NCBI RefSeq assembly: GCF_003597395.2
Contig: NC_133773.1
Location: forward strand, 63,774,262 to 63,838,261
Origin: Chelonoidis abingdonii
Taxonomy: Eukaryota; Chordata; Testudines; Testudinidae
DNA length: 64,000 nt
Direction of reading: 5' to 3'
In this document: positions 45,961 to 57,416 of the stretch, piece after piece
How the letters are laid out: each line of letters starts with the position of its first letter
Position numbering within the stretch: position 1 is the stretch's first letter
The notes under the pieces: model-generated
The model's database searches: none
The model's input: only the letters and a program-made list of their open reading frames with translations
Told to the model about the DNA's origin: nothing
Translations under genes and position numbers: made by a program

Positions 45961-48930
45961 TCACAGAGTAAGGTACTACACAATGTGAGTAATAGTGACA
46001 GAATCTGGCTCTCATAGTACCCGGCAGAGCTGGGGTGTGAAATACAGAATACTACAGAATGTGTATTGCTGACTCTTGACTGCAGTACAGGAGTTTGCAA
46101 GTTTCACATGACTTCTGGGCAATAGAGGTTAGAATCTTTAAGGAAATTCTATATTCAGTGTTTCCTTCTCAGGATTTCAGATGCAGGAATAAATGTCATC
46201 CCAGTGCTAGTAGGAAAAGGAAATGTAGAGGAGGAAAAACATTTCATAAATGTGAAATGAAATATTTAAAAAATGAAATGCAAAGCTATACAATCTCAAG
46301 TCAGTAACAGTATTTAGCCCTACGTTTAAATTGCAAATCAATGCAGTTTAAAACAAAATAGTAGGAATTAATTTACTTCTTAACTTACTTGCCAAGACCA
46401 GAGTTCTGGGATTGCTATTTTCCCTGCTACAACTAATGACCTCACTAATATTTACTGGAAGGTAGTCTGTGAGACTGCAGCTCCCAGCTCCATGGTGTTG
46501 GTTAGTGAAACAACCATCTATTGAAGGCAGAAGAAGAAACTTGAAGACTTTGGCTCAGTTACCTTCACATTTTAACTTACTTGTATCCTAAAATAGATTA
46601 GTTAATAGAAGCAAACAAAACATTGCAGGGGTAGGAGAGCTGTTTGGTGTTTCACAGCTGTTTGGAGCTGTTTAAGCTTTGGTGTTTCACAGAATTCTCA
46701 ATAGAGAAAAATGTGAAATAACAAGAGTACCCCCACATTGTCTATGCCCTTTTGATTTTATTTTTCTCTGTTCCATATGTTTTCACCCTCTCCATTACCA
46801 TATTTTTTTCTCCTCCTTTTTGCCATTTTGTCACTTTCTTCTCTCCTTTTTTCCATTCTTTCCCACCTGTTTCCCACTGTATCTTTTTCTGGCTGTTTTA
46901 ATTTTTCTCCTTGTTCTCCTTTATTTTCCCCCTTGTTTCCCCTCATTTTTTTCTCCCTTGTGAGGTAAGGAGCAGGAACTATTGTCTAGCAATAATAATT
47001 TGCACTTGGCAAAAAGTTTAACTAGATTAGAGAAACAACTAGGGCTCTGATCTGCACGTGGATTACACGATGCGAATAGTCCCATTGTACTTCAGTAGAA
47101 CTACTCACAGTGTTGCATCAAGCCCCAGGACTGTGCAGGACTATGCAGTTCTAGTAGATTTCCCCTTGCAGCTTGCTGCAAGTGCCACGTGCTTTTGGTC
47201 TTGAGTTCTGCTTTGTTTTCAGCTACTTACTGTTTGTCTTAGACTTAAGGTAAGTTCCACCACAACACACTGATATCAAAATGCCAACGATGTGTGGTGG
47301 GCCTGCCAAGCAGAAGCATTTCCGGAGTGGCTTCTGTAGCTTAACTTCATTTATTTGAGCTACTAGACCACACAATTATTTTAATAATTCATAATAAATA
47401 TTGTTCCATCCTTTTGAAGGTTCAAAGCACCATGTAAACACTAGTGTATCAACATCGCCTGCCTGAGTTATTGGAAATATCGTCCCCATTTTACACATGT
47501 AGAAACATACAACAAAATTAAGAGGGCCAAGGTCACACAAGAAGGTTGTGGCAGTGCTAGAAATAGAACCCTGAGGAACTAATTTGTTTTCAGTTGTCTT
47601 CCTATTCAAACTTGTACTTTGTGTCCAAATTTAGGGGTCCAGTATTTTTGTACATCTAAATCTGTGATTCTCCAGTTTCTTGTCCTTCGATCTTCCCTCA
47701 TATTTCAATCCCACCTAATTCCTTAGTCAGTTTTGTTCCACTTGTAGGCAAACTCTAGGGAGTGCTAATATTTGTCCAATTCAGGAAATCATCCCTTCTC
47801 AGGACAGTGCTTAATTACATACCTAAGTCCTGAATATGTGTTGCCCTGAAGCAAGGCCTTAAGATGCCCGGAACTGAATGTAGTAACTAAATTTTAAAAG
47901 GCTGGATGGTCTATTGTTCTGTAGGATACAGTATGCAAATTCAGTAGTTCTGTGAAATGCTGAATTTTTTACACTTACTTAAAGTGGTATTAGGTGTAGT
48001 TTGTAATATGCTAAATATTTTTAAATGTGTTTGTTGTTATAACTAGGACAGCAGCATAGATAAATCATGTTAATCAGCATTTGACAATATTTGGGGCAAT
48101 GTTTATGGCAATATTTGCAATGTTGAAGAGTTCTGAGGGGCTCAAAAGCTTGTCTCTTTCACCAACAGAAGATGGTTCAATAAAATATACTACCTCACCC
48201 ACTTTGTCTCTTAATTAATCTTTTGGCTGTACTTTGGAAAATATGACAGTGAATTCTGAAAGTTGACTGACTTTTTAGGGAACTGGTTTTCAGTGAAAGT
48301 GTTGTTAAAACACTAAGACATTTTTAGAAATGATTTAGCTATTTCTGATGTAACGGATCTCAGATTTTTAGACCTAGATAACTTGTATTTCAGGCTGTTG
48401 CACAGATTTTTTTTAAATACTATGATTATTTTTAGATTCTCACCTCAGTCTTTGCACAAAGCTCCTACTGATGTCAAGGAAAGTTGTAAATACAGAACAG
48501 GGGCAGAATATGGCAATTAGCACTGAGATGTTTGCCTGCCTGTTGCTGTCATTTGCATATGCTGACTTTTCCTGTGCAGAAGTCATTCTAGAAGCATACT
48601 GTGTCATTTGCCAGTAGCTCTTCCTTTCCACAGTGATGAGAAAGCAGAATATTTTTAATGGAAGGATCTCACAGAAGAGCAGATGAGATAACTGCAGAAG
48701 TCCCACTGAAAACAATGGCTGGCAGAGCATAGATTAAATAGCCTAAGAAATACCAAGATTTTCTTTCTGATTTATTTATTTTCCAATTTGTTGTATTGAA
48801 CAAACAGATTCAGTAAAGCCTGTTTTGCATACACCTTAGTACAAAGGCTGACAACAAAAGTGTTTGTTCATTCACTGCAGTCAACCAATTGTGCTGTTTC
48901 TGTTGACAATATGTGTGCAAGATAATAAGC
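45961..48930. other. Intronic DNA with MIR-like SINE
   Basis: At 47460-47590 a reversed MIR core is readable (ccattttacacatgtagaaa, ggccaaggtcacacaagaag, agtgctagaaatagaaccct). Old inverted repeats lie at 47060-47140 and 47780-47880. No exon is supported. Confidence 0.5.
46745..46968 (+). repeat. Polypyrimidine tract
   Basis: About 220 bases in which the + strand is nearly all C and T. Frames open across it on both strands are an effect of composition. Long homopyrimidine-homopurine tracts can adopt triple-helix structures; no other role is evident. Confidence 0.7.
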
Positions 48931-50825
48931 TGGCGAGGTTCCAGAGTACTGGAGAAGGGCAAACATAATACCTGTCTGTAAAAAGGGGAACAAAGAAGAC
49001 CTGAAGGATTACATATTGATACCTGGAAAGACATCAGAACAAATGATTAAACAATCAATTTTTAGCCTCCAGATGATAATAGGGGTATAAGTGATAGCCA
49101 GTATGAATTAATCAAGAAAAAATCATGCCAAACCAACCTAATTTCCTTCTTTGATGGTGCTACTTGCCTCATGGATGGAAGAAGCAGTAGAAATGGTAAA
49201 TTTTGATTTTAATAAGATTTCTGACTCTCCCACATGATATTCTCATAAGCAGACTAGGGAAATATGATCTAGATGAAATTACTATAAGGTGGGTGCACAA
49301 CTGGTTGAAAAACCATAGTCAAAGAGTAGTTATCAATGGTTGGCAGTCAAACTCGGGGTGTCGGACGGACATATTGACTGGTGTCCCATAAGGGGTCAGT
49401 TCTGAGTCTAGTACTATAAAATATTTTCATTAATTACTCGGATAGTGGAGTGGAGAGTATGCTTTTGTGCAGCTGACACTAAGCTTGGGGGAGGGGTTGC
49501 CAGCCCTTTAGAGGACAGGATTAGAATTCAAAGCAACGTTGACAAATTGGAGAATTGGTCTGAAAACAAGATGAAGGTCAATAAAGACAAGTGCAAAGTA
49601 CTACATGTAGAAAGGGAAAATCAAATACACAATTACAAAATGGGGAATAACTGGCTGAAAAGGATCTGGGGGTGAAAATGATTCACAAATTGAATACAGG
49701 TCAACAATGTGATAGAATTACAAAAAAGCTAATATCATCCAGGGAGGTATTAACAGGAGTGCCAGATAAAACACTGGAGATAGCTGTCCTCTGCTTGGCA
49801 CTGGTGAGAACTCAGCTGGAGAACTGTGTCCAATTCTGGGCACCACATTTTACAAAAGATGTGGATTAACTGAAGAGAGTACAGAGAGCAACAAAAATAG
49901 AAGGTATAGAAACCCTGGCCGCTGAGAAAAGATTTAAAACAAACAAACAAAACCAGGCATGTTTAGTCTTGAGATAAGAAGATTGAGGGGACCTGATAAC
50001 CGTTTTCAAATATGTTAAGGGCTCTTACAAAAAGGACTGTAATCAATTGTTCTCCATGTCCACTGAAGGAAGGACTAGACGTAGCTACTTAATCTGCAGC
50101 AAGGGAGAGTTGGGTTAGATCAGTGGTCCCCAACGTGGTGCCCGCTGGGGCATTTATGTGCGCCTGCCTAGTGCCCACCAGGGGAGAGAAGCTGCGGCCC
50201 GGCACCTGATGGGGACAGAGAACTCAGGCTGTGAGCATGGTGTTCTCTGCTCCCAGCAGGCGTGGGGCCCGCCTAATGCCCAGCAGGGGAGACAAACCGC
50301 AGCCCCGTGCCTGCCGGGGACAGAGAACTCCAGGGCTGCAGGCTGTGGATGCCGGTGTTCATGGTGCCTGGCAGGTGAGGGGGCCTTGGCATAAGCCAGA
50401 GAGTAACCGCAGCCCCGTGCCTGCCAGGGACAGAGAACTCCGGGGCTGCAGGCCAGGCACCGGTGTTCTCTGTCCTCGCAGCTTCTCTCTTCTCTCTGGA
50501 TTCATATATTATGTTATATTAAATATGATGTTTTTTGTATTATTTAATGTACAAATACAAAATAAGCCTTGAAAAATTGTTCGCGCCTGCCACACTCTTC
50601 TGAAAAAAATGTGCTACTGGCCACAAAAAGATTGGGGACCACTGGGTTAGATAATAGAAAAAGAAACTTTCTAAGTGTTAGGAAGCTAAGCAATGAAACA
50701 GGCTTCCAAGGGAGATTGTGGAATCCCCATCATTGGAGGTTTTTAAAAACGTGATTTGACAAACACCTGCCAGAGATGGTCTAGAATACCTCTTGAGATC
50801 CCTTTCAGCCCTATGTTTCTGCGAT
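48931..50825 (+). pseudogene. CR1 LINE ORF2 remnant, split by a hAT
   Basis: The order along the + strand follows CR1 ORF2. First comes EVPEYWRRANIIPVCKKGNK (about 48938), then LPHDILISRLGKYDLDEITI (about 49228). Next are ADTKLGGGVASPLEDRI in place of the catalytic 'FADDTKLGG' block (about 49469) and KVNKDKCKVLHVE (about 49576). The C-terminal blocks are LENCVQFWAPH, then DLITVFKYVKGSYKKD, and after the hAT, RKRNFLSVRKLSNETG. The 3' end has 'gatggtctagaatacctctt' and 'ccctatgtttctg', the usual CR1 tail. Several shifts and stops and loss of the acidic pair make it dead. The endonuclease is missing. Confidence 0.85.
50121..50644. mobile_element. hAT element inserted in the CR1, with internal tandem repeats
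   Basis: Terminal inverted repeats CAGTGGTCCCCAA (50121) and its complement TTGGGGACCACTG (ending 50644) bound the element. A perfect 8-bp duplication ggttagat occurs at 50113-50120 and 50645-50652. The GC-rich interior carries three related units with 'gggacagagaactc' (50211, 50318, 50428), 'gcagccccgtgcctgcc' and 'gtgttc'. No transposase is encoded. Frames inside are by-products of the GC-rich repeats. Confidence 0.9.
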
Positions 50826-50929
50826 AACTTTAATCCTGCCTCATCTGCACAAAAATGTTTCACTTTCTGTTTGCTCCATAAATTTGGGGAAAGAATAAAA
50901 ACCACTCATCCGGAAGAGGCGTGGCCTCT

Positions 50930-51409
50930 CAAGATTTAAAGGCCCTGGGGAACCAGCTGTGGCTGGGAGACCCAGAGCCTGTAAATCAACCAGGGGCTCC
51001 CAGCTGAAGAGGTAGCTGGGAGCCCCCCGGGGCTCAGAGGCAAATTAAAGGGCCTGGAGCTCTGGCCGCCAGGGGGAACCCCGAGCTTTGTGGGGCTGGG
51101 GCCGGGATTTAAAGGGCCCAGAACTCCTGCCGCTGGGGGAAGCCTGGAGCCCTTTAAATCCTGGCCCCAGCCTGGCTGCCAGAGCCATGGCCAGGATTTA
51201 AAGGGCTCTGGGCTGCCCATAGTAGCGGGGAGCTCTGAGCCCTTTAAATGGCAGCCACGGTTGGGATTTAAAGGGCTCAGGGCTGCCTGCAGCCATAGGC
51301 AGCCCAGAGCCCTTTCAGTCTCCGCTGTGGAAGTCGATGCAGCCCAGCACGGCGTACTGCCTCTTGTCGGTACGCTGAACCAGACCGGACCGGCTTACTT
51401 TCAACTCTG
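50930..51409. repeat. GC-rich repeat array in a hAT-like remnant
   Basis: The motif 'ggatttaaagggct' and its complement 'gagccctttaaatcc' alternate at about 51105, 51147, 51195, 51236 and 51264. They are separated by GC-rich spacers, giving a series of inverted and direct repeats. The right end 'ccggcttactttcaactctg' (ending 51409) looks like a terminus of a turtle hAT family. The left terminus is not seen. Frames here are low-complexity artefacts. Confidence 0.6.
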
Positions 51410-52144
51410 ACTGTATGTATGTGTATGTGTATGAATGTGTCACAAATAATGCAGCTGCAGCCTGCCACCGACCAGCAGCGACCTCAGCAACCGACCCCTG
51501 TGGGCTGCTGCCTGCAGAGAGCCAGCAGGTGCCGCTGGGCTGGGTCTGCCAAGAAGTAAGTAAACAAGGCAAAAACCACAGCCCAGCCAGCCAGAGAGGG
51601 AGCAACGGGCGGGAGGTGGTGTGGGCGGGAGGGAGGGGAAGTCAGGATGTGAATGAAGGACAATGGAATAGACTTCATAAAATATGAAATATAAGATATT
51701 TAGAGAAAGTTTTGTCAATTGTCAGCCTGCACTCTGCAGGGCAGGACAAACAAAAGGATCTGAGATTGCACCTCGATTCCTAAGAAATGTTCGGTGTTTT
51801 AATCAATATATTAAAGATGGGTGGATTTGGAATTGAAACTACTATTTTCTTTCAAAGGAGCACATAATTCCTGAATATTCAGTTTTCCCCTCAATCTTTT
51901 GTGGTTGTGTCTATGGAGGGCTATTTGCTTTCGCTTGAATCTTTAGTGCTTTAGCAAAATTTGCTTTGCCAAAGGTAAGCCTAATCATTCATGACCATTT
52001 TCCACATTTCTCCGTATTTTTCTGTGTTGTTTTTTAACGTAACATTTCAAGAGGATTGGGCAAGCGTTTGGAATCAAACCTTATCCTCTGTGGGGAGGGA
52101 ATGGATAGATTTGAACTTGGAATGGTTCTATTTTATGTGTTTAG

Positions 52145-52793
52145 GAGATCCCCTCATCCCGGGGGCAGAAAGAACTGCCCCTTGCATTGGTCACACACAC
52201 CCAACAACAACTGGGAGTGAAATTAACAAGGATGCCAGAAACAGCTCCTAACTCTGGGCACTGAATTGCACAGGGAACAGCTGAGTTTAAACTGTTCTTT
52301 TGCAGGCAGCAGCAGTTGGCATCTCAGCCAGTGTCCCTACTTCAAGCTAGAGCCTAAAGGAGAACCCCTGCTGGGGGTGCGGGGGGGAGGAATGCAGAGC
52401 CTTCTCTGCAGCCTGGCTGGAGGAGGGGGAGGGAGGAGCCGAGAAACCAATGTGACAGTGAGTTTTCCCCTTCCACCTGCTTTTATTAGCTCTGGATTTA
52501 AGCTGTGCAGCCAAATGCTTGTGTTTGTTGTGTATATTAGTATTGGAGAGATCCCCTCATCCTGGGGGCAGAAAAGGACTGCCCCTGCCATGGTCAAACA
52601 CATCCTCCCCTCGATCCCCTCCCTGTAAGTGAAATTAACAAGGATGCCAGAATCCTAGCCCTGGGGGCTGAACCATCAGGGAACAGCTTAGTTTAAACTA
52701 TTCTTATGCAGGGAGCAGGCTTCTCTTTCCCTCCCTCAGTCAGTCTCCTTATCGGTCCTCCATAACGGCCCATACCAGCTTACTTTCACCTCT
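52145..52793. repeat. Direct duplication within a transposon remnant
   Basis: The stretch gagatcccctcatcc...gggggcagaaa...actgcccc...gtgaaattaacaaggatgcc...gggaacagct...gtttaaact at 52145-52310 is repeated at 52548-52715, offset 403 bases. Similarity is high but with small indels. It ends with 'accagcttactttcacctct' near 52793, like the terminus at 51409. This suggests a second remnant of the same hAT-like family. Confidence 0.6.
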
Positions 52794-52799
52794 TCCTAC

Positions 52800-54134
52800 C
52801 TCTTAACTTAACAACTCTCAAGGATCTCAGAAGATTTAGTTCAGTTGCTACTATCATGCCTACCACAATCACCTGCAACAGTGCCAGAATGTCAAAAATC
52901 ATGGGTGTGTTTTCTTTCAAATAGAAGAAAACATGCAAATCTCAGAATCTATTTCCATGACAACTGTGGCAAAACTCCTAGGATCTGATCCAACTACTGT
53001 TGGATCCTGAAAAACTGTTGTTGACTTCAAAGGGAGTTGGCTTGGACCTTTCATGTTTACTCATAGTTATTAGTGGTTTTTCTGTGTGAAAGACACAGTA
53101 GTGCTACAGGTGGCAAACAGAGTCAGAAAAATCTGTGGTTAGAATTTGTTTATAAAACACTGTTTGCCTCAAAAGGGCTTAGTTTTCGAACAAATGTGTG
53201 GTATCTATAGATTTCAGGGAAACGTTTGGTAAACAATTGCTTTTTAAACTTTCTGTTCATTATAATTTAAAATAGTGAACACAGCAGTAGGTACCAGGAA
53301 ATATTTAACCATTTAGTGTCTTAATGCAATTGATGTTTTACACCACCACATAGCTAAAACAATGGCAATTACTGTACTTGTGCAAGTTTGTGTCTTAATA
53401 TGGCAAACACACGTTTAACTTTACTGATATGAAAAAGAGTGGTTTTGTTTGTTTCATGGGCTGTAGGATTTTCTCTTAATGGCTTGTTTTTAAATTCATC
53501 CACTATTATAAAAATGGAACAACAAATCTATTTGATCATGAATATCAAACAAAAATAATAGTTGGAGCCACTGTCAGAAGAAGTCTATTAATTTTCATAT
53601 TATAATAAATTATTCATGGTATGACTGCAAATCAAGGGTGTGATTTTGCAGACATGCATGCAACTAACTTTATTCATGAGAGCAGTCCCATTGAAGTCAT
53701 GGGACTACTCGGATGAGTAAAGTTACTTGTGTGTGTATAAGCTTGTGGGATCAGGCTGTAAGTATGCAATTGAAGCAGAGGGAGCCAACAAGCAGAACAC
53801 TTGACTGTCACGCTTTCCTTTACAATAATTTCATGTTTCTGGACTTGCAATCTCTTTCTCATTTGTTGATTCCAACTTAAATTGTTTGAACTGTGGAAAA
53901 AATTCTGTTCTCAGTCATATCCATATAACTCTCATTGATTACCTTGGGAGTTGTACCTGAGGACAGGATTTTGCACTATAAGATCAAGAAAAGATTCTGT
54001 TAAGGGACTATTCATGGATTTATTTCTTTGACTCTCCATTATTATTCATTACTGTTATTCAGTTAAAAGCTTTATTGCTTTTTGACAGATTGCAAATCCA
54101 GAGAATAAGAGGAAAACATTATATATAAGTCTAT
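52800..54134. other. AT-rich intronic DNA with an old palindromic repeat
   Basis: No exon is supported. At 53650-53760 an old amniote inverted repeat is well preserved: 'agcagtcccattgaagtcat' and 'gggactactcggatgagtaa', followed by 'gtgggatcaggctgt'. Confidence 0.55.
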
Positions 54135-56109
54135 GTATTTCACTTAGAAGCATGAAAATACAATTTCCCTACCATTTTGGATATTTTCCATTAGACAGAA
54201 AAAAATGTATTCTGTTTTCATTGCTGTAGCTCCTCTGTTTTGTTTACTTACTTATTTGTGCACCCGAGTGATTTACCATGTCATCAGTGATGTTAGCACA
54301 GCCCAAGAAGCAAGACTTCTCAGTAAAAAGTGAGCTGAAATGCCTGGTCAAATACATGAATTTGTTTTAAGGTCCAAAATTGTTAAGGGGCTATCCTGTC
54401 CCTGCAGCTGCAAGCTCTGTGAACAGCCAAATGGTGAGATTTCCCAGTGTTAGAGGGCTCAGGGTTCCATTCTACACATAGCTCGGCTCTGTGGTAGCTG
54501 AACGCACTGAGGAATGGGGATTGGACAAGGGTAGGCAAGAGAATTTGCCACCATGAGGTGCTGGGGAGCCTGCTCCACACATTGGACTGCAGTAACTTCA
54601 CTGGAGGGTTCCACAGCCATTTTGCCCTGGGAGAGAGAGGGTTCTTCCCATGTCACCTTCCCGGTATGGCAGTACAACAACTTGGGCCAAGCTCTAGGAA
54701 GAGGATTTGCCCCTTAGAAAATACATATGTAAACCGAAAATGGCAAGTCTATTTTATACCAAACATTTGACAATCAGTCCTTCCTTTTAGCTACATGCTA
54801 AGATCTGGGTGTGAAATTCTGGGCTTATGCTGTGCTTTTAATTACATCTAGGGATGGATGTGTGTTGTAATGTTTAGAGCTAGAGTTTGGACCACCTCCG
54901 CCTTCCCTAAAAGTTTAGCAGTGTTGGGATCCAGGGGTTTGTTTCAGCCCATTTTAGAGAGATGTGTCACTTATAAAATCAGAACTGACACCAATCACCC
55001 CAAAGTTCAGTGGTGTTTTGACACTTGGATTTGGGTTGCGTCCATCTCTGGGAACATTGACTGTTAAATATGATATTCATTTTTTTTCTCTTATATTAAT
55101 AGTTATAACTATTCACGCAGCAGAAACGTAAGTCACATGTTAGGTACAAAGCCTTTCACTTTATCTTTGAAATGTACACATCTGTGATCTTTAAAGTCTT
55201 CTCATGTATTTTATGGAGCCCTAATTTCCCATTGATTGCAATGAAGCCATTGAGGACTAAGGTGCTACTCAGCATAAGGAACATTGGAAGAATTTGATTT
55301 AGGAAACTACCTATCCCCAAAGCCTCCCTCCGCCTCCAAAGTTTTTTCTTCCCTTTATGGTCTATTTCTTGGCTGGACAGCTGGCAAATTTTGCAGTAGC
55401 AGAATTATTATTATTGGTCCTGTTTTCTCTGACATAACACATTTTTTAAAATAATAAAATATTAAGAATTAGGAGGAACTATCACACTAGACTGAGAGAA
55501 GGTCTTTCTTATGGCTCAGGGTGAGATATCAAGCAGGGGAGTAGCTGGGGTGATGTTTAGTATTTAATTTGGATTTCATAATATGGTTTCATCCTTTCAG
55601 GAAGTCATTAAGACTTTTAAAGTAATGGTGATCCCATGAATGTTAAATTTCACTAATGACGTTTTGAAATATTAGTTTATAATCACTGCAATATTTCAGT
55701 AATTATTATGACTGCTTAGTACTGTGGCACACCAACCTCTTAAGCTATTCAGTAGCGCCAGATGTACCGTGCCTTGGAGGCAGGTCTTGAAAGTGCTCCA
55801 GCTGTTAGGTCCTCTAGTCGCCAGCCCTGGTGGATCTCAGTAACTACTCAGGGTACGTCTACACTACAGAATTATTCTGATTTTACATAAACCGGTTTTG
55901 TAAAACAGATTGTATAAAGTCGAGTACACGCGGCCACATAAAGCACAGTAATTCGGTGGTGTGCGTCCATGTACTGAGGCTAGCGTCAATTTCCGGAGCA
56001 TTGCACTGTGGGTAGCTATCCCATAGCTATCCCATAGTTCCCGCAGTCTCCCCCGCCCATTGGAATTCTGGGTTGAGATCCCAATGCATGATGGTGCAAA
56101 AACAGTGTC
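54135..56109 (+). repeat. Segment A of a noisy 2-kb duplication
   Basis: This clean-looking segment reappears at 57417-59628. Shared landmarks include 'cacttagaagcatgaaaata', 'tattctgttttcattgctgt', 'ctgctccacacattggactg', 'aattattatgactgcttag' (one extra base in copy B) and the start of the Harbinger-like element. A contains flanking intronic sequence, part of an LTR (from 55723) and the first roughly 260 bp of the transposon. Confidence 0.85.
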
Positions 56110-57342
56110 TCAATTTACCCCCACTTCCCACCCGGAAAGAAAAGGGAAAAAAATCATTCTTGACTTTTTTCAATGTCACCGGTATGTCACTGCCAGCTGC
56201 GGGTAGATGTTGGTGCGCAGCACATGAACAACAGCATCCTCTCCCCCTCCCTTCCCCAGTGGCAGACGTACATGCCAGAAGGACTGGTAGCCATCGCTTG
56301 GTCATCATCCCATGATGCATCCTGGCGCCGAGGTAGGCTTCAGCCGGCGGCACCTGGGTAAGAAATAGGAATGGCTGCCAGTATTCTCCGGTGCAGATGG
56401 TACAGAATGGCTCGGTAAACCATCTTCATCATGAGCAACCTGGGCTGAGCTCGCATCAGCGCCCCCTTCACTGTCTAAAGAAAGATCTGTACTGTCTGGT
56501 ACTATCCACAGCAGCGGATGCCTGAGCTCCTCTGCCCCTCACCTTTTATATGTCCTGCCTGGATCTTATCATAGGCGCTGTGAGGCTGCCTCCCCCTCAT
56601 TTTATCTCACTAAAAGTCATTGTTCTTATTCCTGCCGATTCTTTATTACTTCATCACACAATGTGGGGACACTCGCAATCGGTAGCCGAGGCAGGGCTGG
56701 GCCGCCAGGAGGGAGCAGCAACGGGTGGGGTTGGTTGCAGAGGCCCCGCCTAGATATGCTCAAGCAGCTTCATCATTTCTGCGGGATTCTGACACGGAGC
56801 GCTTGCTTTCTAGGTCACTGGCTCTCTAGTACACTTGCCCAGTTCTAGCAGGATGACTCTATTTTTAGATAAACCATAAGGTTTGCCCCCCGGCTGAGCC
56901 TCAGGCGAAAGTCAGCCACGGAGCAGCCCTGAGCACGCAGACGGTAGAGAAGAACCGATAACCGTCATCTCATTGACCAATTTACAATGCACCGCAGACC
57001 AGTACAGAAAAACACGAACTTGGTAACCGTCTGTTTGCGATATTAAGACACCAAACTTGCCACAAGCTCCCTACAGTAATTGCCATTCGTTTTAGCTATG
57101 CTGGCGGTGTAAAACATCAATTGCCCAAGATAGGCAAAGAACGCTTGACGTGCAGCGCTGCCCCGTATCGCCTCTGTCAGCGGCATCCAGTACAAGCATG
57201 CGGTGACAGTGACAAAAGGCAACACAGCCTCAGTGTTGCCCCGTGGTTACTCCAGGGAAAAAGGGCGCGAAATGTATTGTCTGCTGTATGCTTTCATGGA
57301 GTAAGGACCATTGCAGTTATGACACTTTACCGAAATACTCGT

Positions 57343-57367
57343 NNNNNNNNNNNNNNNNNNNNNNNNN
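57343..57367. other. Assembly gap (25 N)
   Basis: Twenty-five unknown bases separate the interior of Harbinger-like copy 3 from the noisy duplicate. Together with the duplication it marks a failed join. Confidence 0.95.
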
Positions 57368-57416
57368 CCTTACTAGCGAATACGAGAAATACATGATAGA
57401 TAATAGGTCCTGATGG

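Noticed and set aside
46679..46968. Frames rich in Phe, Ser and Leu, and a charged frame opposite
   Set aside because: They come from the polypyrimidine tract and have no protein features beyond composition.
47223..47249. A 27-nt segment between ttgttttcag and gtaagttcc
   Set aside because: No protein match and no way to link it to the H-NOX coding sequence. Strong-looking splice motifs arise by chance in tens of kilobases.
50158..50572. Frames with Pro, Gly and Arg-rich repeats
   Set aside because: They lie within the tandem-repeat interior of a hAT element with exact ends, so they are not genes.
55103..55127. A 25-nt micro-exon-like segment with a T-rich tract, AG, and a gtaagt donor
   Set aside because: Exon 2 of GUCY1B1 ends after two bases of a codon; adding 25 bases would break the reading frame of the next exon. 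The copy at 58550-58580 has lost the signals. It is most likely chance.
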